This document shows, one piece after another, positions 16,362-28,738 of a stretch of 64,000 nucleotides of DNA. Both the position numbers and the translations under genes were made by a program. A model generated the notes under the pieces. That model was not told the DNA's origin. It saw only the letters and a list, made by a program, of their open reading frames with translations, and made no database searches. How positions within the stretch are numbered: position 1 is the first letter of the stretch; each line of letters opens with the position of its first letter. This DNA is from Kroppenstedtia eburnea (GTDB lineage: Bacteria; Bacillota; Bacilli; Thermoactinomycetales; DSM-45169), in contig NZ_CP048103.1 in NCBI RefSeq assembly GCF_013282215.1, positions 682,001 through 746,000 on the forward strand, read 5' to 3'.

Positions 16362-18916
16362 GGGGTCACCCCGCGCTCTTCCTTTTTCCCGGCGAGGATG
16401 GAGATCAGCAAGAGAAGCAGGGGAAGACCGAGGATAAAACCGTAGCTGCTCCATGTGACGATTTGGATCCATGTGTCCACCACGTGCTGGCCTTGGGGAA
16501 GCAGGGCCAAAACGTAGCCAGCCAGGCAGATCCCGATCACCCATTTTCGGTGAAAGGATCGGTTCAGGAGACGGGCGGTCCCAAGGGATGCCAGGTATAC
16601 ATAGGTGGAGAAGGAGGAGAAGGCCAAGATGGACCAGAGGGAGAGAAAGTAGAGGTCCGGTCGCTCCACCAGCCGATAGGTGAAAGCCTTCAACATATAG
16701 ATCAACGGTTCCGGTATCAGAGACATCTCCACCGGGCTGAGAGCCAACATGACAGTCAAGGTCAGAAAGGAGTAGAGCAGGGTGGAGATCCAGTTGGCAA
16801 GGGAGGCCGCCTTCAGTTTTCCCGTCGCACTTCCCTCCACAAAGGGGTAAACCACCAGGATCAATTCAAATCCCAACAAGGCAAACACGCTTTCGTGGGC
16901 CCCCTTCAACAGATTCATAAAGCCGGCGATCTGTCCGATCGGCATGACGTAATGGACATTCACTTCCGTGTAGGGATCCAGATAAACCAGAGAAACGGAC
17001 AAGACCAGCAGGAGGATCAGCCCGGACATGAAGAGATACAGCCGGGCCATGATCCGAAGATTACCGGAAACCAGTTGCATCCCGGCCAGCACCATCAATC
17101 CCAGAATGGCCCATTTCGGGGTGGTGGGCAGCATCCAGCTGTGGATGATGCCAAAATAGAGAATCAGGATGGTTGACCCGGTCAGAGTGAAAAATATAAT
17201 ATAACCCGCTGTGACGACTTTGCCCGGCAACTTCCCCAGCAACCGGGGGAGAAAATCGAACAGATCCCGGGATGGAAATCGCCGGTTCAGGGCCCACAGG
17301 AGCAGCAGTGCAATCTGAACTCCGACACCACATAGCAGAACGGCGATCCAACCGTCTGCCTTGGCGGGCGTCGCCACGGCATAAGGAAGAGAAAGGGGGG
17401 AGGTTGCGAATTGGGTATGGAGGATCAGGGAAAGAAATTGTCCCTGAGTGATACTCACTTTATTTTCGGCCATGTTTCCAGACCTTGAATATCGTTCTTG
17501 GGTCAACTTTTGGGGTTCGGCATCCACCGGTCGTCTGTTCAGTTTCCAGATCGGCAGCCGGATCAGCGTATCCTTCATGTCCCGCAACCGGAGCGGCGTG
17601 GCCGGGGAGAAATAGGGTGTTCCGAAGGGTGACAGTTTGGCCAGGTGGATCAGCAGGTACAACAAACCAAAACAGATTCCCAGGAAACCGAAGGTGGCGG
17701 ACAGGAACATAAAGGGGAAACGAAGAAAACGGATCGAAGCTCCCATCCCGTGGGAAGGTATGACAAAAGAGGAAAGAGCAGTCAAGGCGACAACGATCAC
17801 CATGGTGTTGGAGACGAGGCCGGCCTGCACCGCGGATTCTCCAATGACCAGACCGCCCACGATGCCGAGGGTTTGCCCCACCGGGGATGGCAGTCGAATT
17901 CCGCCCTCCCGGATCAGTTCCACTGTCAATTCCAGCAGGAGCGCTTCCAGGAGAGGGGTGAAGGGGACGGTTTCCACACTGCTTTTCATGGGAAACACCA
18001 GTTCCACGGGAATCACTTCAAAATGAAAGGCAACCACTGAAATATAGAAGGCGGGAAGCAGGATTGCCGTAAAAAAGCTGATAAAACGGATCACCCGCAT
18101 AAATGAGGCGACCACCGTGCGGGAATTGTAGTCATCGGGAGACTGGTAAAATGCATTGAAGGTGACAGGTGCGATCAGGGCCGTGGGACTCCCCTCGGCC
18201 AACAGGGCCACTCTCCCTTCCATCAGGTGTCCCATCACCCGGTCCGGCCATTCGGTGTTGAGCATTTGTGGAAAAGGGGAAAAGGATTTTTCCTCGATAT
18301 ACTCCTCTATAAACCCGGGGGAGAGAAGGGTATCCGCCTGAATGGAATGAAGTCTTTTCTCGATCTCTTTCATCAAGTCGGGGTTGACCAGGTTGTGCAT
18401 GTAGACCAGGGCGATCTTCGTTTGGGTCATCTTGCCGATGGTGAGGTATCTCACCGTCAGGTGCCGGTTTTCCGTCCGCTTGCGGATCAGGTGGAGATTG
18501 ACCGACAGGGTCTCCACAAATCCCACATGGGAACCCCGGATCACCTTTTCGTTGTCCGGTTCGCTGATGTTCGGTTTGAACAAGCTGGGTGTCTCAATCA
18601 GAAAGCACTCTTGCACCCCTTCCAGCAAAAGAACCACCTGACCCAGCAACAAACCGCTGTTGACCCGATTCAGATCCGCCTCTTTTTTGATCTGGGCAGA
18701 CGTGATCACCTCCATCACCGGTTTATCTTCTGTGGATAAGAGCGGATCGAGGATGCCTTCACGGATCTTCTCCCCGTCGGCCAGTGTGTGGAGGTAGACG
18801 AGAAGAGCATCCCGTCCGTTGCGGGAGAGTTCCCGGGTGGTCAGGTCCTGGGTGTGAAACAGGGCTTGCCGGATGGACTTCAGATTGTCATGGGGAGGGG
18901 GAAAGCGTTTCTCCAT
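16358..18916 (-). CDS. GerA-GerB fusion germinant receptor protein
   Basis: An 852-residue single frame. Residues 1 to about 480 are a full GerA (A subunit): a soluble N-terminal domain to about 275, then membrane helices with QSPDDYNSR and the HGMGASIRFLRFP block. Residues 482-852 are a complete GerB-type permease (APC superfamily) starting MAENKVSITQGQF. A and B subunits are normally separate genes of about 480-500 and 365 residues, so this is an end-to-end join with almost no linker. Met482 (ATG at 17473) might still start a separate B subunit, although its ribosome site is weak. Any sequencing error joining the two genes should be excluded. GerC follows with overlap, completing the receptor. 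Confidence 0.85.
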   Translation of the reverse strand: MEKRFPPPHDNLKSIRQALFHTQDLTTRELSRNGRDALLVYLHTLADGEKIREGILDPLLSTEDKPVMEVITSAQIKKEADLNRVNSGLLLGQVVLLLEGVQECFLIETPSLFKPNISEPDNEKVIRGSHVGFVETLSVNLHLIRKRTENRHLTVRYLTIGKMTQTKIALVYMHNLVNPDLMKEIEKRLHSIQADTLLSPGFIEEYIEEKSFSPFPQMLNTEWPDRVMGHLMEGRVALLAEGSPTALIAPVTFNAFYQSPDDYNSRTVVASFMRVIRFISFFTAILLPAFYISVVAFHFEVIPVELVFPMKSSVETVPFTPLLEALLLELTVELIREGGIRLPSPVGQTLGIVGGLVIGESAVQAGLVSNTMVIVVALTALSSFVIPSHGMGASIRFLRFPFMFLSATFGFLGICFGLLYLLIHLAKLSPFGTPYFSPATPLRLRDMKDTLIRLPIWKLNRRPVDAEPQKLTQERYSRSGNMAENKVSITQGQFLSLILHTQFATSPLSLPYAVATPAKADGWIAVLLCGVGVQIALLLLWALNRRFPSRDLFDFLPRLLGKLPGKVVTAGYIIFFTLTGSTILILYFGIIHSWMLPTTPKWAILGLMVLAGMQLVSGNLRIMARLYLFMSGLILLLVLSVSLVYLDPYTEVNVHYVMPIGQIAGFMNLLKGAHESVFALLGFELILVVYPFVEGSATGKLKAASLANWISTLLYSFLTLTVMLALSPVEMSLIPEPLIYMLKAFTYRLVERPDLYFLSLWSILAFSSFSTYVYLASLGTARLLNRSFHRKWVIGICLAGYVLALLPQGQHVVDTWIQIVTWSSYGFILGLPLLLLLISILAGKKEERGVTP

Positions 18917-19034
18917 CGTCTTTCAGATCTTCAGACCCGGGACTGATCAGTGACCGTGTGTTGTTCCGGAACAGTTTTCGAAAGAATCTCATCGAGCAAC
19001 ACCCTCCCCTGGTGAGCTTTGAATTTCTTTCATA

Positions 19035-19064
19035 TAGAATGTCCGATCCGGGGAGGCTTATCCG
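19035..19064 (-). promoter_or_regulatory. Candidate sigma-G-type forespore promoter for the germination operon
   Basis: On the minus strand, CGGATA (19064-19059) and CATTCTA (19041-19035) are 17 bp apart. This resembles the sigma-G pattern TGAATA and CATACTA. It lies about 118 bp before the GerA-GerB start. Germinant receptor genes are known forespore genes, so the match is sensible but imperfect at -35. Confidence 0.45.
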
Positions 19065-19087
19065 AAGGCTTCAGATCAGGAGAAGAT

Positions 19088-19114
19088 GAAAAATGCCACC
19101 CGGTGAGAGGTGGC
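19088..19114 (-). terminator. Terminator of the small CxxC gene
   Basis: On the minus strand, GCCACC and GGTGGC arms are followed by ATTTTTC. The hairpin lies just past the stop of the 61-residue gene. Confidence 0.7.
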
Positions 19115-19121
19115 TTGGGAG

Positions 19122-19307
19122 CTACTGTTCATTTTGTTCCGATGTCGGCGGTTCAACCGACGGGCCCGGCTCCTCCACCCGCTCATACCAACCATCGCCC
19201 ACCGGTCGGTAGAGGGAGCGGTTTTTTTTGTGCAGGGGGCAATAGGAGCACCGGCCTCCGGGACGCTGTTTGTAACATTGGATGCAACGGATGGGTTTCG
19301 CTTTCAT
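19122..19307 (-). CDS. Small double-CxxC (zinc-ribbon-like) protein
   Basis: A 61-residue protein starting MKAKPIRCIQCYKQRPG, with a second CSYC pair a few residues on (CIQC at 8-11, CSYC at 19-22). The four Cys could bind zinc. The rest is basic, then acidic and Pro/Glu-rich. I chose the ATG at 19307 because AGGGAGGG lies nine bases upstream. A longer frame to 19454 lacks a ribosome site. The gene has its own terminator and lies between the germination operon and sufC without being part of either. I do not recognise the family. Confidence 0.6.
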   Translation of the reverse strand: MKAKPIRCIQCYKQRPGGRCSYCPLHKKNRSLYRPVGDGWYERVEEPGPSVEPPTSEQNEQ

Positions 19308-19679
19308 CTGAACCCTCCCTTGAAGCGTTGTGGATGATTGCTGGCGGGTTCCAGTGCCGGGGGGATCTTCTCCCGATCCCGATTTTTCAGCAACGTTCCC
19401 TGCAGGAGTTCCATAAAATAGTTGGTGGATCGTGAGGTTGAATCCCATCAGCAACTGAGATAGAATGAAATGAGAATAAGTTGAGAATGACTTTAAAAAT
19501 TAAAGTCAGCTCAAAGCTTGCCGGGTGTGAGTGATCGGCGGGAAATCGGCAACGCCGGATCTCACCCACTTTCACCCCAAATCGTATCACCCACCCACGC
19601 CACCTGCAAACAGGGTCTCTCGGGCCCCGTTTGTTTATCATAAATGGTGAGCAGAGATCAGACTATGGAGGAATGCAGA
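19308..19679. other. Divergent intergenic region upstream of sufC
   Basis: This 372-bp region lies between the small CxxC gene and sufC. It must hold both promoters. I see an inverted repeat GACTTTAA-AAA-TTAAAGTC at about 19489-19507, and a GGGTCTCTCGGGCCCC imperfect hairpin near 19611-19628. I find no riboswitch and no clear Fe-S regulator site. Confidence 0.4.
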
Positions 19680-20468
19680 ATGCCGACAAAACCCAAACTC
19701 ACAATAAACGATCTGCACGTTTCCATCGAGGATAAGGAGATCCTCAAGGGTGTGAACCTGGAAGTGAAGGGCGGCGAGATTCACGCCATCATGGGCCCCA
19801 ACGGAACAGGAAAAAGCACCTTGGCCCAGGCCCTGATGGGTCATCCCCGCTATGAAGTGACCGGGGGAAGCGTCAGCCTGGACGGGGAGGACCTGCTGGA
19901 GATGGAAGTGGATGAACGTGCCCGTAAGGGATTGTTCCTCGCCATGCAGTATCCCAGCGAGATCAGCGGGGTGACCAATTCCGACTTTTTGCGCAGTGCC
20001 GTGAACGCCCGGCGGGGTGAAGGGAACGAGTTGTCCATCATGAAATTCATCAAACAGCTGGATAAAAAGATGGATCAGCTGGGGATGGATGAATCTTTTG
20101 CCAGCCGTTACCTGAATGAAGGTTTCTCCGGCGGTGAAAAGAAACGGAACGAAATCCTGCAGATGATGATGTTGGAGCCGCGCATCACCATTCTGGATGA
20201 GATCGACTCCGGTCTGGATATCGATGCTCTCAAAGTGGTGGCGGAGGGTGTCAACTCCATGCGCAGTCCCCAAGCCGGCTTCCTGATCATCACCCACTAC
20301 CAACGTCTGCTGAACTATGTCAAACCCGATTTTGTCCATGTGGTGATGAAAGGACGGATCGTAAAATCCGGCGGACCGGAGTTGGCGGAGCGTCTGGAAG
20401 CGGAAGGTTACGACTGGGTGAAAGAAGAGTTGGGCATCGAAGACGAAACAGTCGAGAGCCAGTCGTGA
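19680..20468 (+). CDS. sufC: SufC, Fe-S cluster scaffold ATPase
   Basis: A 262-residue ABC-type ATPase that drives the SufBCD scaffold in cytosolic Fe-S cluster assembly. Walker A is GPNGTGKST (about 38-46), the signature region is EGFSGGEKKRNEI, Walker B is ITILDEIDSGLD, and the His switch is ITHYQRLL. I chose the ATG at 19680 after GGAGG; the upstream ATG at 19644 lacks a ribosome site. It is the first gene of sufCDSUB, the usual order in Bacillota. Confidence 0.96.
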   Translation: MPTKPKLTINDLHVSIEDKEILKGVNLEVKGGEIHAIMGPNGTGKSTLAQALMGHPRYEVTGGSVSLDGEDLLEMEVDERARKGLFLAMQYPSEISGVTNSDFLRSAVNARRGEGNELSIMKFIKQLDKKMDQLGMDESFASRYLNEGFSGGEKKRNEILQMMMLEPRITILDEIDSGLDIDALKVVAEGVNSMRSPQAGFLIITHYQRLLNYVKPDFVHVVMKGRIVKSGGPELAERLEAEGYDWVKEELGIEDETVESQS

Positions 20469-20482
20469 GAGAGGGGCGAGTC

Positions 20483-23431
<2,949 letters not shown>

Positions 23432-23457
23432 TTCCACCCCATTTAGGAGGGTTAACT

Positions 23458-24882
23458 ATGGCAAAAGAATTGCCTATTTCATCGGAATATCAGTACGGAT
23501 TTCATGATAAAGACGTTTCGGTCTTCCGGTCAAAGCGGGGATTGACCCGGGAAATCGTGGAAGAGATTTCCCGGATGAAGGATGAACCGCAGTGGATGCT
23601 GGACTTCCGGCTGAAGTCGCTGGAGCAGTTCTACAAGATGCCGATGCCCAGCTCAGAAAACTCCAAGTGGTTCTCTCTGTTGCCCGGCAAGCTGGATGAT
23701 CTCGATTTCAATGACATCACCTACTATGTGAAACCGTCGGAACGGCAGGGACGCAGCTGGGACGAAGTGCCGGAAGAGATCAAACGGACTTTTGACCGCT
23801 TGGGGATCCCCGAGGCGGAACAGAAATTCCTGGCCGGGGTCTCGGCACAGTACGAATCGGAAGTGGTTTACCACAACATGCAGAAGGAACTGGAAGACCA
23901 GGGTGTGATCTTCTGCGACACGGATACCGCCGTCAAGGAGTATCCGGAACTGGTGCAAAAATACTTCGGCACCATCGTGCCCCCCACAGACAATAAATTT
24001 GCGGCCCTGAACAGCGCCGTCTGGAGCGGTGGGAGCTTCATCTATGTTCCCAAAGGGGTGAAGTGCGAGGTTCCGCTGCAGGCCTACTTCCGCATCAACT
24101 CCCAAAACATGGGCCAATTTGAGCGGACGCTGATCATCGCCGATGAAGAATCCTTCGTCCATTATGTGGAAGGATGCACGGCGCCGATCTACAGCACCGA
24201 CTCCCTGCACAGCGCGGTGGTGGAGATTATCGTCAAGGATCACGCCCGGTGCCGCTACACCACCATCCAAAACTGGGCTCCCAACGTCTACAACCTGGTG
24301 ACCAAGCGGGCCGTCGCCGAAAAAGGTGCCCATATGGAGTGGGTGGACGGCAACATCGGTTCCAAGCTGACCATGAAATATCCCGCCGTGATCATGAAAG
24401 GGGAGGGCGCCAAAGCCGATGTGCTCTCCATCGCTGTGGCCGGCAAAGGTCAGCATCAGGATGCCGGCGCCAAGGTGACCGCCCTCGCCCCCAACTGCAC
24501 CTCCACGATCGTGTCCAAATCGATCAGTAAGCAGGGCGGGAAAGTGACCTACCGCGGCCTGTCCAGCTTCGGGAAAAACGCCCACGGCTCCAAGGCCAAA
24601 GTGGAGTGCGACACGCTGATCCTGGATAACCAATCCACTTCCGACACCATCCCCTACAACGAGATCAAGACCGATGATATCACTCTGGAACACGAGGCCA
24701 CTGTTTCCAAAGTGTCGGAGGAGCAGCTCTTCTACCTGATGAGCCGCGGCCTCTCCGAAGAGGAAGCCACCCAGATGATCGTGATGGGCTTCATCGAGCC
24801 CTTCACCAAAGAGCTTCCCATGGAATACGCGGTGGAAATGAACCGCCTCATCAAGTATGAGATGGAAGGAAGTATCGGATAA
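23458..24882 (+). CDS. sufB: SufB, Fe-S cluster scaffold subunit
   Basis: A 474-residue scaffold protein on which clusters form with SufC and SufD. It has the SufB core with [19 protein letters not shown] (about 239-257) and the terminal [21 protein letters not shown]. Length and order (last gene of the operon) fit. TTAGGAGGG precedes the ATG. A long hairpin terminator lies about 70 bp beyond the stop. Confidence 0.96.
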   Translation: MAKELPISSEYQYGFHDKDVSVFRSKRGLTREIVEEISRMKDEPQWMLDFRLKSLEQFYKMPMPSSENSKWFSLLPGKLDDLDFNDITYYVKPSERQGRSWDEVPEEIKRTFDRLGIPEAEQKFLAGVSAQYESEVVYHNMQKELEDQGVIFCDTDTAVKEYPELVQKYFGTIVPPTDNKFAALNSAVWSGGSFIYVPKGVKCEVPLQAYFRINSQNMGQFERTLIIADEESFVHYVEGCTAPIYSTDSLHSAVVEIIVKDHARCRYTTIQNWAPNVYNLVTKRAVAEKGAHMEWVDGNIGSKLTMKYPAVIMKGEGAKADVLSIAVAGKGQHQDAGAKVTALAPNCTSTIVSKSISKQGGKVTYRGLSSFGKNAHGSKAKVECDTLILDNQSTSDTIPYNEIKTDDITLEHEATVSKVSEEQLFYLMSRGLSEEEATQMIVMGFIEPFTKELPMEYAVEMNRLIKYEMEGSIG

Positions 24883-24951
24883 CGTCGAAAGGTGCCTTTG
24901 GCTTGGTTTTTTGCCCGATGATGTACCTTTCGTAAAAACCTGAGGATAACC

Positions 24952-25007
24952 ATACGTGTCTGCTGTGACTTTGACGCATATCCAAGTCACAGGGACACGT
25001 ATTTTTT
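24952..25007 (+). terminator. Long terminator of the suf operon
   Basis: Stacked arms ATACGTGTC and TGTGACTT pair with AAGTCACA and GACACGTAT, followed by TTTTTT. Confidence 0.85.
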
Positions 25008-25063
25008 ATGGTTTCAAAGGGATTGAAAAAGGAGTCACTGATTTTTTAAGAATAGGAGGATTA

Positions 25064-25092
25064 TTGGGAATACACCTCGAACTAATTATACT
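25064..25092 (+). promoter_or_regulatory. Promoter of the chitinase gene
   Basis: TTGGGA at 25064 and TATACT at 25087 are 17 bp apart, a good vegetative (sigma-A) match. Transcription would begin about 90 bp before the start codon. Confidence 0.6.
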
Positions 25093-25184
25093 GAGATGGT
25101 AATTTGACCCTGATCAGGGGTCTGGATCCAGTCGGACGAGGGGTTCTTTTGAGATCACACCATTTGACAAAGGAGTGTTTGATC

Positions 25185-27017
25185 GTGCTCTCCAGACGAA
25201 GTGTGCCGTTCAAAGTACTCACTCTCTGTTTGACTTTATTACTTTCCGTCACGCTGTATCCGGGTTTTCAATCCGTCCAAGCCGCCGCATCGGGGCCGCC
25301 GGGAGCGGTTGTGCTCAATCACACTCATTGGAATAACGACGGTAATTACAAGATCGAAATGAACATGTGGTGGGGGAATAACGGAAGCTCCTGGAAGCTG
25401 TATGAGAATGGAAAGCTGATCCATGAGGAGGACTTAAAGGACAATTCCCCCCAGGCACAGTACGCTTTCAAGGAATTTACGAAAAAAGCGGTTGGAACTT
25501 ACAAATACCAAGCAGAACTGATCAACTCCCACGGGATCACGGAAAGTAATGAAGTGATCGTCAAGGTTCCCGGTGAGGGGGAAATTCCGGGGGATGAAGA
25601 CGCACCCACCGCTCCTCAAAATTTGCGACTGGAGGGTAAAACCGACCAGACGGTCTCCCTGAAATGGGATGCATCCACGGATCAGGTCGGTGTGACCGGA
25701 TACGAAGTCTACCGTAACGATGTCCGGATTGCGACGGTGCAAACGACATCTTACCGGGATACCGGACTGACACCAGCTACAGAATATACTTATTACGTGA
25801 AAGCTTTTGACGCGGCGGGGAACATCTCCGAACCCAGCAACCGATTGGTGGTGACCACTTCAGAAGGTGGAGGCGGGGACCCGGGCCAATCCGGCCGAAA
25901 GGTGATCGCCTATTATCCCGGTTGGGCCACCTATGATCGCAACTATCAAGTGGCGGATATCGATGCTGAAAAAGTAACCCACATCAACTATGCTTTTGCC
26001 AATATCGCCAACGGGGAAGTGGTTGTGGGTGATGTGTATGCAGATACGGACAAAGCATTCCCGGGTGATTGTTGGGAACCGGGGTGCAAACGGGGGAACT
26101 TCAACCAGTTGAACAAACTGAAGCAAAAACACCCCCATTTGAAAACATTGATTTCGGTGGGAGGGTGGACCTGGTCCAACAATTTCTCCGATGCTGCCCT
26201 GACGGATGCTTCCCGGACCAAATTTGCCGACAGTGCCGTTCGTTTTATCAGAGAATGGGGTTTTGACGGAGTGGACCTGGATTGGGAGTATCCGGTGGAA
26301 GGCGGTTTGGTGGACGGACGTCCGGAAGATAAGCGAAACTTTACGCTCCTGTTGCAAAAGGTAAGGCAAAAATTGGACGAAGCGGGGAAACAAGACGGTA
26401 AAGAGTATCTGCTGACCATCGCATCGGGAGCCAACCCCAACTACGTGAAAAACACGGAATTGGATCAAGTCCAAGCTCAATTGGATTGGATCAATATCAT
26501 GACCTATGACTTCCATGGGGGCTGGGAAAATGTCAGCGGTAACAATGCACCCCTTTACTTTGATCCGAAGGACCCTTCTCCCGGAGCGACATCCTTCTAC
26601 GTGGACGCTGCGGTGGAAGGGCACTTGAAGGCAGGTGTTCCCAAGAACAAGTTGATATTGGGCATGCCTTTTTATGGACGGGGATGGACCGGATGTGATG
26701 GGACCGATCACGGTCTCTACCAGAGCTGTTCCGGCCCGTCAGAGGGAACATGGGAAGCGGGTGTCTTTGATTTCTCCCACTTGGAGAAGGATTATATCAA
26801 TAAAAACGGATACACCCGTCACTGGAATGACCAGGCCAAGGTACCCTATTTGTACAATCCCGCCAACAAAACTTTCATCTCCTATGATGATGTGGAATCG
26901 ATCGGGTACAAAACCGATTACATCAAATCCAAAGAGTTGGCAGGGGCCATGTTTTGGGAATTGAGCTCAGATCGAAACGGTACATTGTTGAATAAAGTGT
27001 ATAACGATTTTAAGTAG
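25185..27017 (+). CDS. Secreted GH18 chitinase with accessory Ig/FnIII domains
   Basis: About 610 residues. The Sec signal peptide (to about AQAA near residue 35) is followed by a ChiA-type N-terminal Ig-like domain starting PGAVVLNHTHW, then a fibronectin III domain (APTAPQNLRL to VVTTS), then a GH18 barrel. The catalytic motif is DGVDLDWEYP with the proton-donor Glu, and FHGGW and GMPFYGRGW belong to the substrate cleft. It should hydrolyse chitin outside the cell. I chose the GTG at 25185, nine bases after AAAGGAG; the TTG at 25179 is an alternative. A good terminator follows. Confidence 0.95.
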   Translation: MLSRRSVPFKVLTLCLTLLLSVTLYPGFQSVQAAASGPPGAVVLNHTHWNNDGNYKIEMNMWWGNNGSSWKLYENGKLIHEEDLKDNSPQAQYAFKEFTKKAVGTYKYQAELINSHGITESNEVIVKVPGEGEIPGDEDAPTAPQNLRLEGKTDQTVSLKWDASTDQVGVTGYEVYRNDVRIATVQTTSYRDTGLTPATEYTYYVKAFDAAGNISEPSNRLVVTTSEGGGGDPGQSGRKVIAYYPGWATYDRNYQVADIDAEKVTHINYAFANIANGEVVVGDVYADTDKAFPGDCWEPGCKRGNFNQLNKLKQKHPHLKTLISVGGWTWSNNFSDAALTDASRTKFADSAVRFIREWGFDGVDLDWEYPVEGGLVDGRPEDKRNFTLLLQKVRQKLDEAGKQDGKEYLLTIASGANPNYVKNTELDQVQAQLDWINIMTYDFHGGWENVSGNNAPLYFDPKDPSPGATSFYVDAAVEGHLKAGVPKNKLILGMPFYGRGWTGCDGTDHGLYQSCSGPSEGTWEAGVFDFSHLEKDYINKNGYTRHWNDQAKVPYLYNPANKTFISYDDVESIGYKTDYIKSKELAGAMFWELSSDRNGTLLNKVYNDFK

Positions 27018-27034
27018 ATCAGCGAAGGTGACGC

Positions 27035-27068
27035 AAAAAGCCGGGCTATAAAGGCCCGGTTTTTTTTT
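27035..27068. terminator. Terminator after the chitinase gene
   Basis: Arms CCGGGC and GCCCGG are flanked by AAAAAG and nine T. It may also serve the converging emrB unit. Confidence 0.88.
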
Positions 27069-27114
27069 ATGCAAACAATCCCCCCGTAGCATGGCTCCGG
27101 GGGGATGAAATGAC

Positions 27115-28701
27115 TCAGTTTTCCACGGACTTGGGTAATGGCTTTAATTTTGCCCCGTCCTTGCGCACATCGCGCAGGAACAGACAGAGAACCATGCCGA
27201 CCAATGTAAAGCCCACAGCCCAGATAAAGGCGTCGTTGATCCCGGAGACCGCCGCCTGCTTGCCGACTTCCCCGAACAGCATGGTGGCGAAGAGCTCCTT
27301 GGCCTGGGCCAGGGGGACCCCCATCGTCTCGGAAAGCTTGGCGGCCCCTTCCTGAAACGACTGGGCAAATCCCGGATCAAACAGGCTCATTCCTTCACCT
27401 CGTTGAGCCATATGTGCACCCATCCGATTGGTATAGATCGTGGTGAGCAAGGCGGTACCGATGGAGCCAGCCATCTGGCGAATCGTGTTGCTCATGGCGT
27501 TGCCGTGACTGTTCAGATGCTCCGGCAACTGATTCAAGCCTGCAGTCACAATCGGCATCATCAACAGGGACATGCCCAGGGAGCGAACAGTGTAAATCCA
27601 GATCACATGGGCATAGCTGGACTCCAAGGTGAGATGGGCCAACTCCCAGGTGGTGATGGCGGTGATCGTCAGCCCGACAATGGCAAGGGGTCGCGGTCCC
27701 AACCGATCAAACAGAAAACCGGAGATGGGAGACATGATCCCCATGATCAGAGCGCCGGGCAACAACAGCAAGCCCGATTCCAGAGGGGTGAAGCCCCGCA
27801 GGTTTTGCAGATAGATGGGCAACAGGAACATCCCGGCGAACATGGCCATGGTGATGATGGCATTGATTACCGTGGACAAAGTGAACATGTCATATCGAAA
27901 CACCTGGAAGTTCAGCAGAGGATCCTCCTGTTTCAATTGACGGGTTACAAACAGGAACAGGGCAAAAACCCCCAGCCCCAGGCTGATCACCACTTCCGGA
28001 CTGCTCCAGCCTTTGGAGCCGGCTTCACTGATTCCGTACAAGAGAGCGCCAAACCCGATCACCGAGGTGATCATCCCGTACAGATCCGCGGGGGGTTTTC
28101 GCAAGTTGCCCAAGTCCCGCACGAGGAGAAAAGCCAGGATGGTGATAATCACGCCCAATACGAACATCCCGTAAAAGAGGACGCGCCAGGAATGATCCTC
28201 CAGGATCCAACCCGCCAGGGTGGGACCCACCGCCGGGGCGAAGATCATCCCCAATCCGAGGATGCCCATGCCGCGGCCCCGGATTTCCGGAGGGAAGATG
28301 ATCAGGATCAGATTCATGACCAGGGGCATCATCACCCCGGCTCCGGCGGCCTGAATCAACCGTCCCGCCAGCATCACCGGAAAGTTGGGGGCCACTCCGG
28401 AGATCAGAGAGCCTGCTGTGAACAGCAGGAGGGCGGTTGTAAACAGTTTTCGCGTTCCAAAGGTCTCCATCAAAAAGGCGGAGATGGGGATCAGGACGCC
28501 ATTGACCAGCATGTAGCCGGTCATCAGCCACTGTGCGGTGTTGGCTGAGACGCCAAAATCGTTGATCAAACGGGGGATGGCCACATTGAGTACGGTCTGG
28601 TTGAGAATGGCCAGGAACATCCCCATCATACATATACTCAGCAAGGGAATATAAGGAGTGATTTTTACTTTGTCACCGTCGGTTTCAGGTGATGACATCA
28701 T
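27115..28701 (-). CDS. DHA2-family MFS drug exporter (EmrB type)
   Basis: A 528-residue exporter with about 14 membrane helices. DHA2 landmarks are visible: IPRLINDFG and AQWLMTGYMLVNGV in the first third, GRLIQAAGAGVMMPL, and the antiporter motif C-like GLGMIFAPAVGPTLAGW. EmrB pumps expel hydrophobic toxins using the proton gradient and work with HlyD adaptors, two of which are encoded just upstream. AGGAGGGGC precedes two ATG codons; either could be used. It is the last gene of a MarR-controlled operon. Confidence 0.93.
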   Translation of the reverse strand: MMSSPETDGDKVKITPYIPLLSICMMGMFLAILNQTVLNVAIPRLINDFGVSANTAQWLMTGYMLVNGVLIPISAFLMETFGTRKLFTTALLLFTAGSLISGVAPNFPVMLAGRLIQAAGAGVMMPLVMNLILIIFPPEIRGRGMGILGLGMIFAPAVGPTLAGWILEDHSWRVLFYGMFVLGVIITILAFLLVRDLGNLRKPPADLYGMITSVIGFGALLYGISEAGSKGWSSPEVVISLGLGVFALFLFVTRQLKQEDPLLNFQVFRYDMFTLSTVINAIITMAMFAGMFLLPIYLQNLRGFTPLESGLLLLPGALIMGIMSPISGFLFDRLGPRPLAIVGLTITAITTWELAHLTLESSYAHVIWIYTVRSLGMSLLMMPIVTAGLNQLPEHLNSHGNAMSNTIRQMAGSIGTALLTTIYTNRMGAHMAQRGEGMSLFDPGFAQSFQEGAAKLSETMGVPLAQAKELFATMLFGEVGKQAAVSGINDAFIWAVGFTLVGMVLCLFLRDVRKDGAKLKPLPKSVEN

Positions 28702-28738
28702 GCCCCTCCTCTCTGTGAGTGATGGACTTCCAAGTCAG

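Larger units (their letters stand above)
24883..25184. other. Intergenic region between sufB and the chitinase gene
   Basis: It contains the suf terminator hairpin (24952-25007), a GGAGTCACTG and AATAGGAGG stretch without a following gene, and the chitinase promoter (25064-25092). No further gene is visible. Confidence 0.5.
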
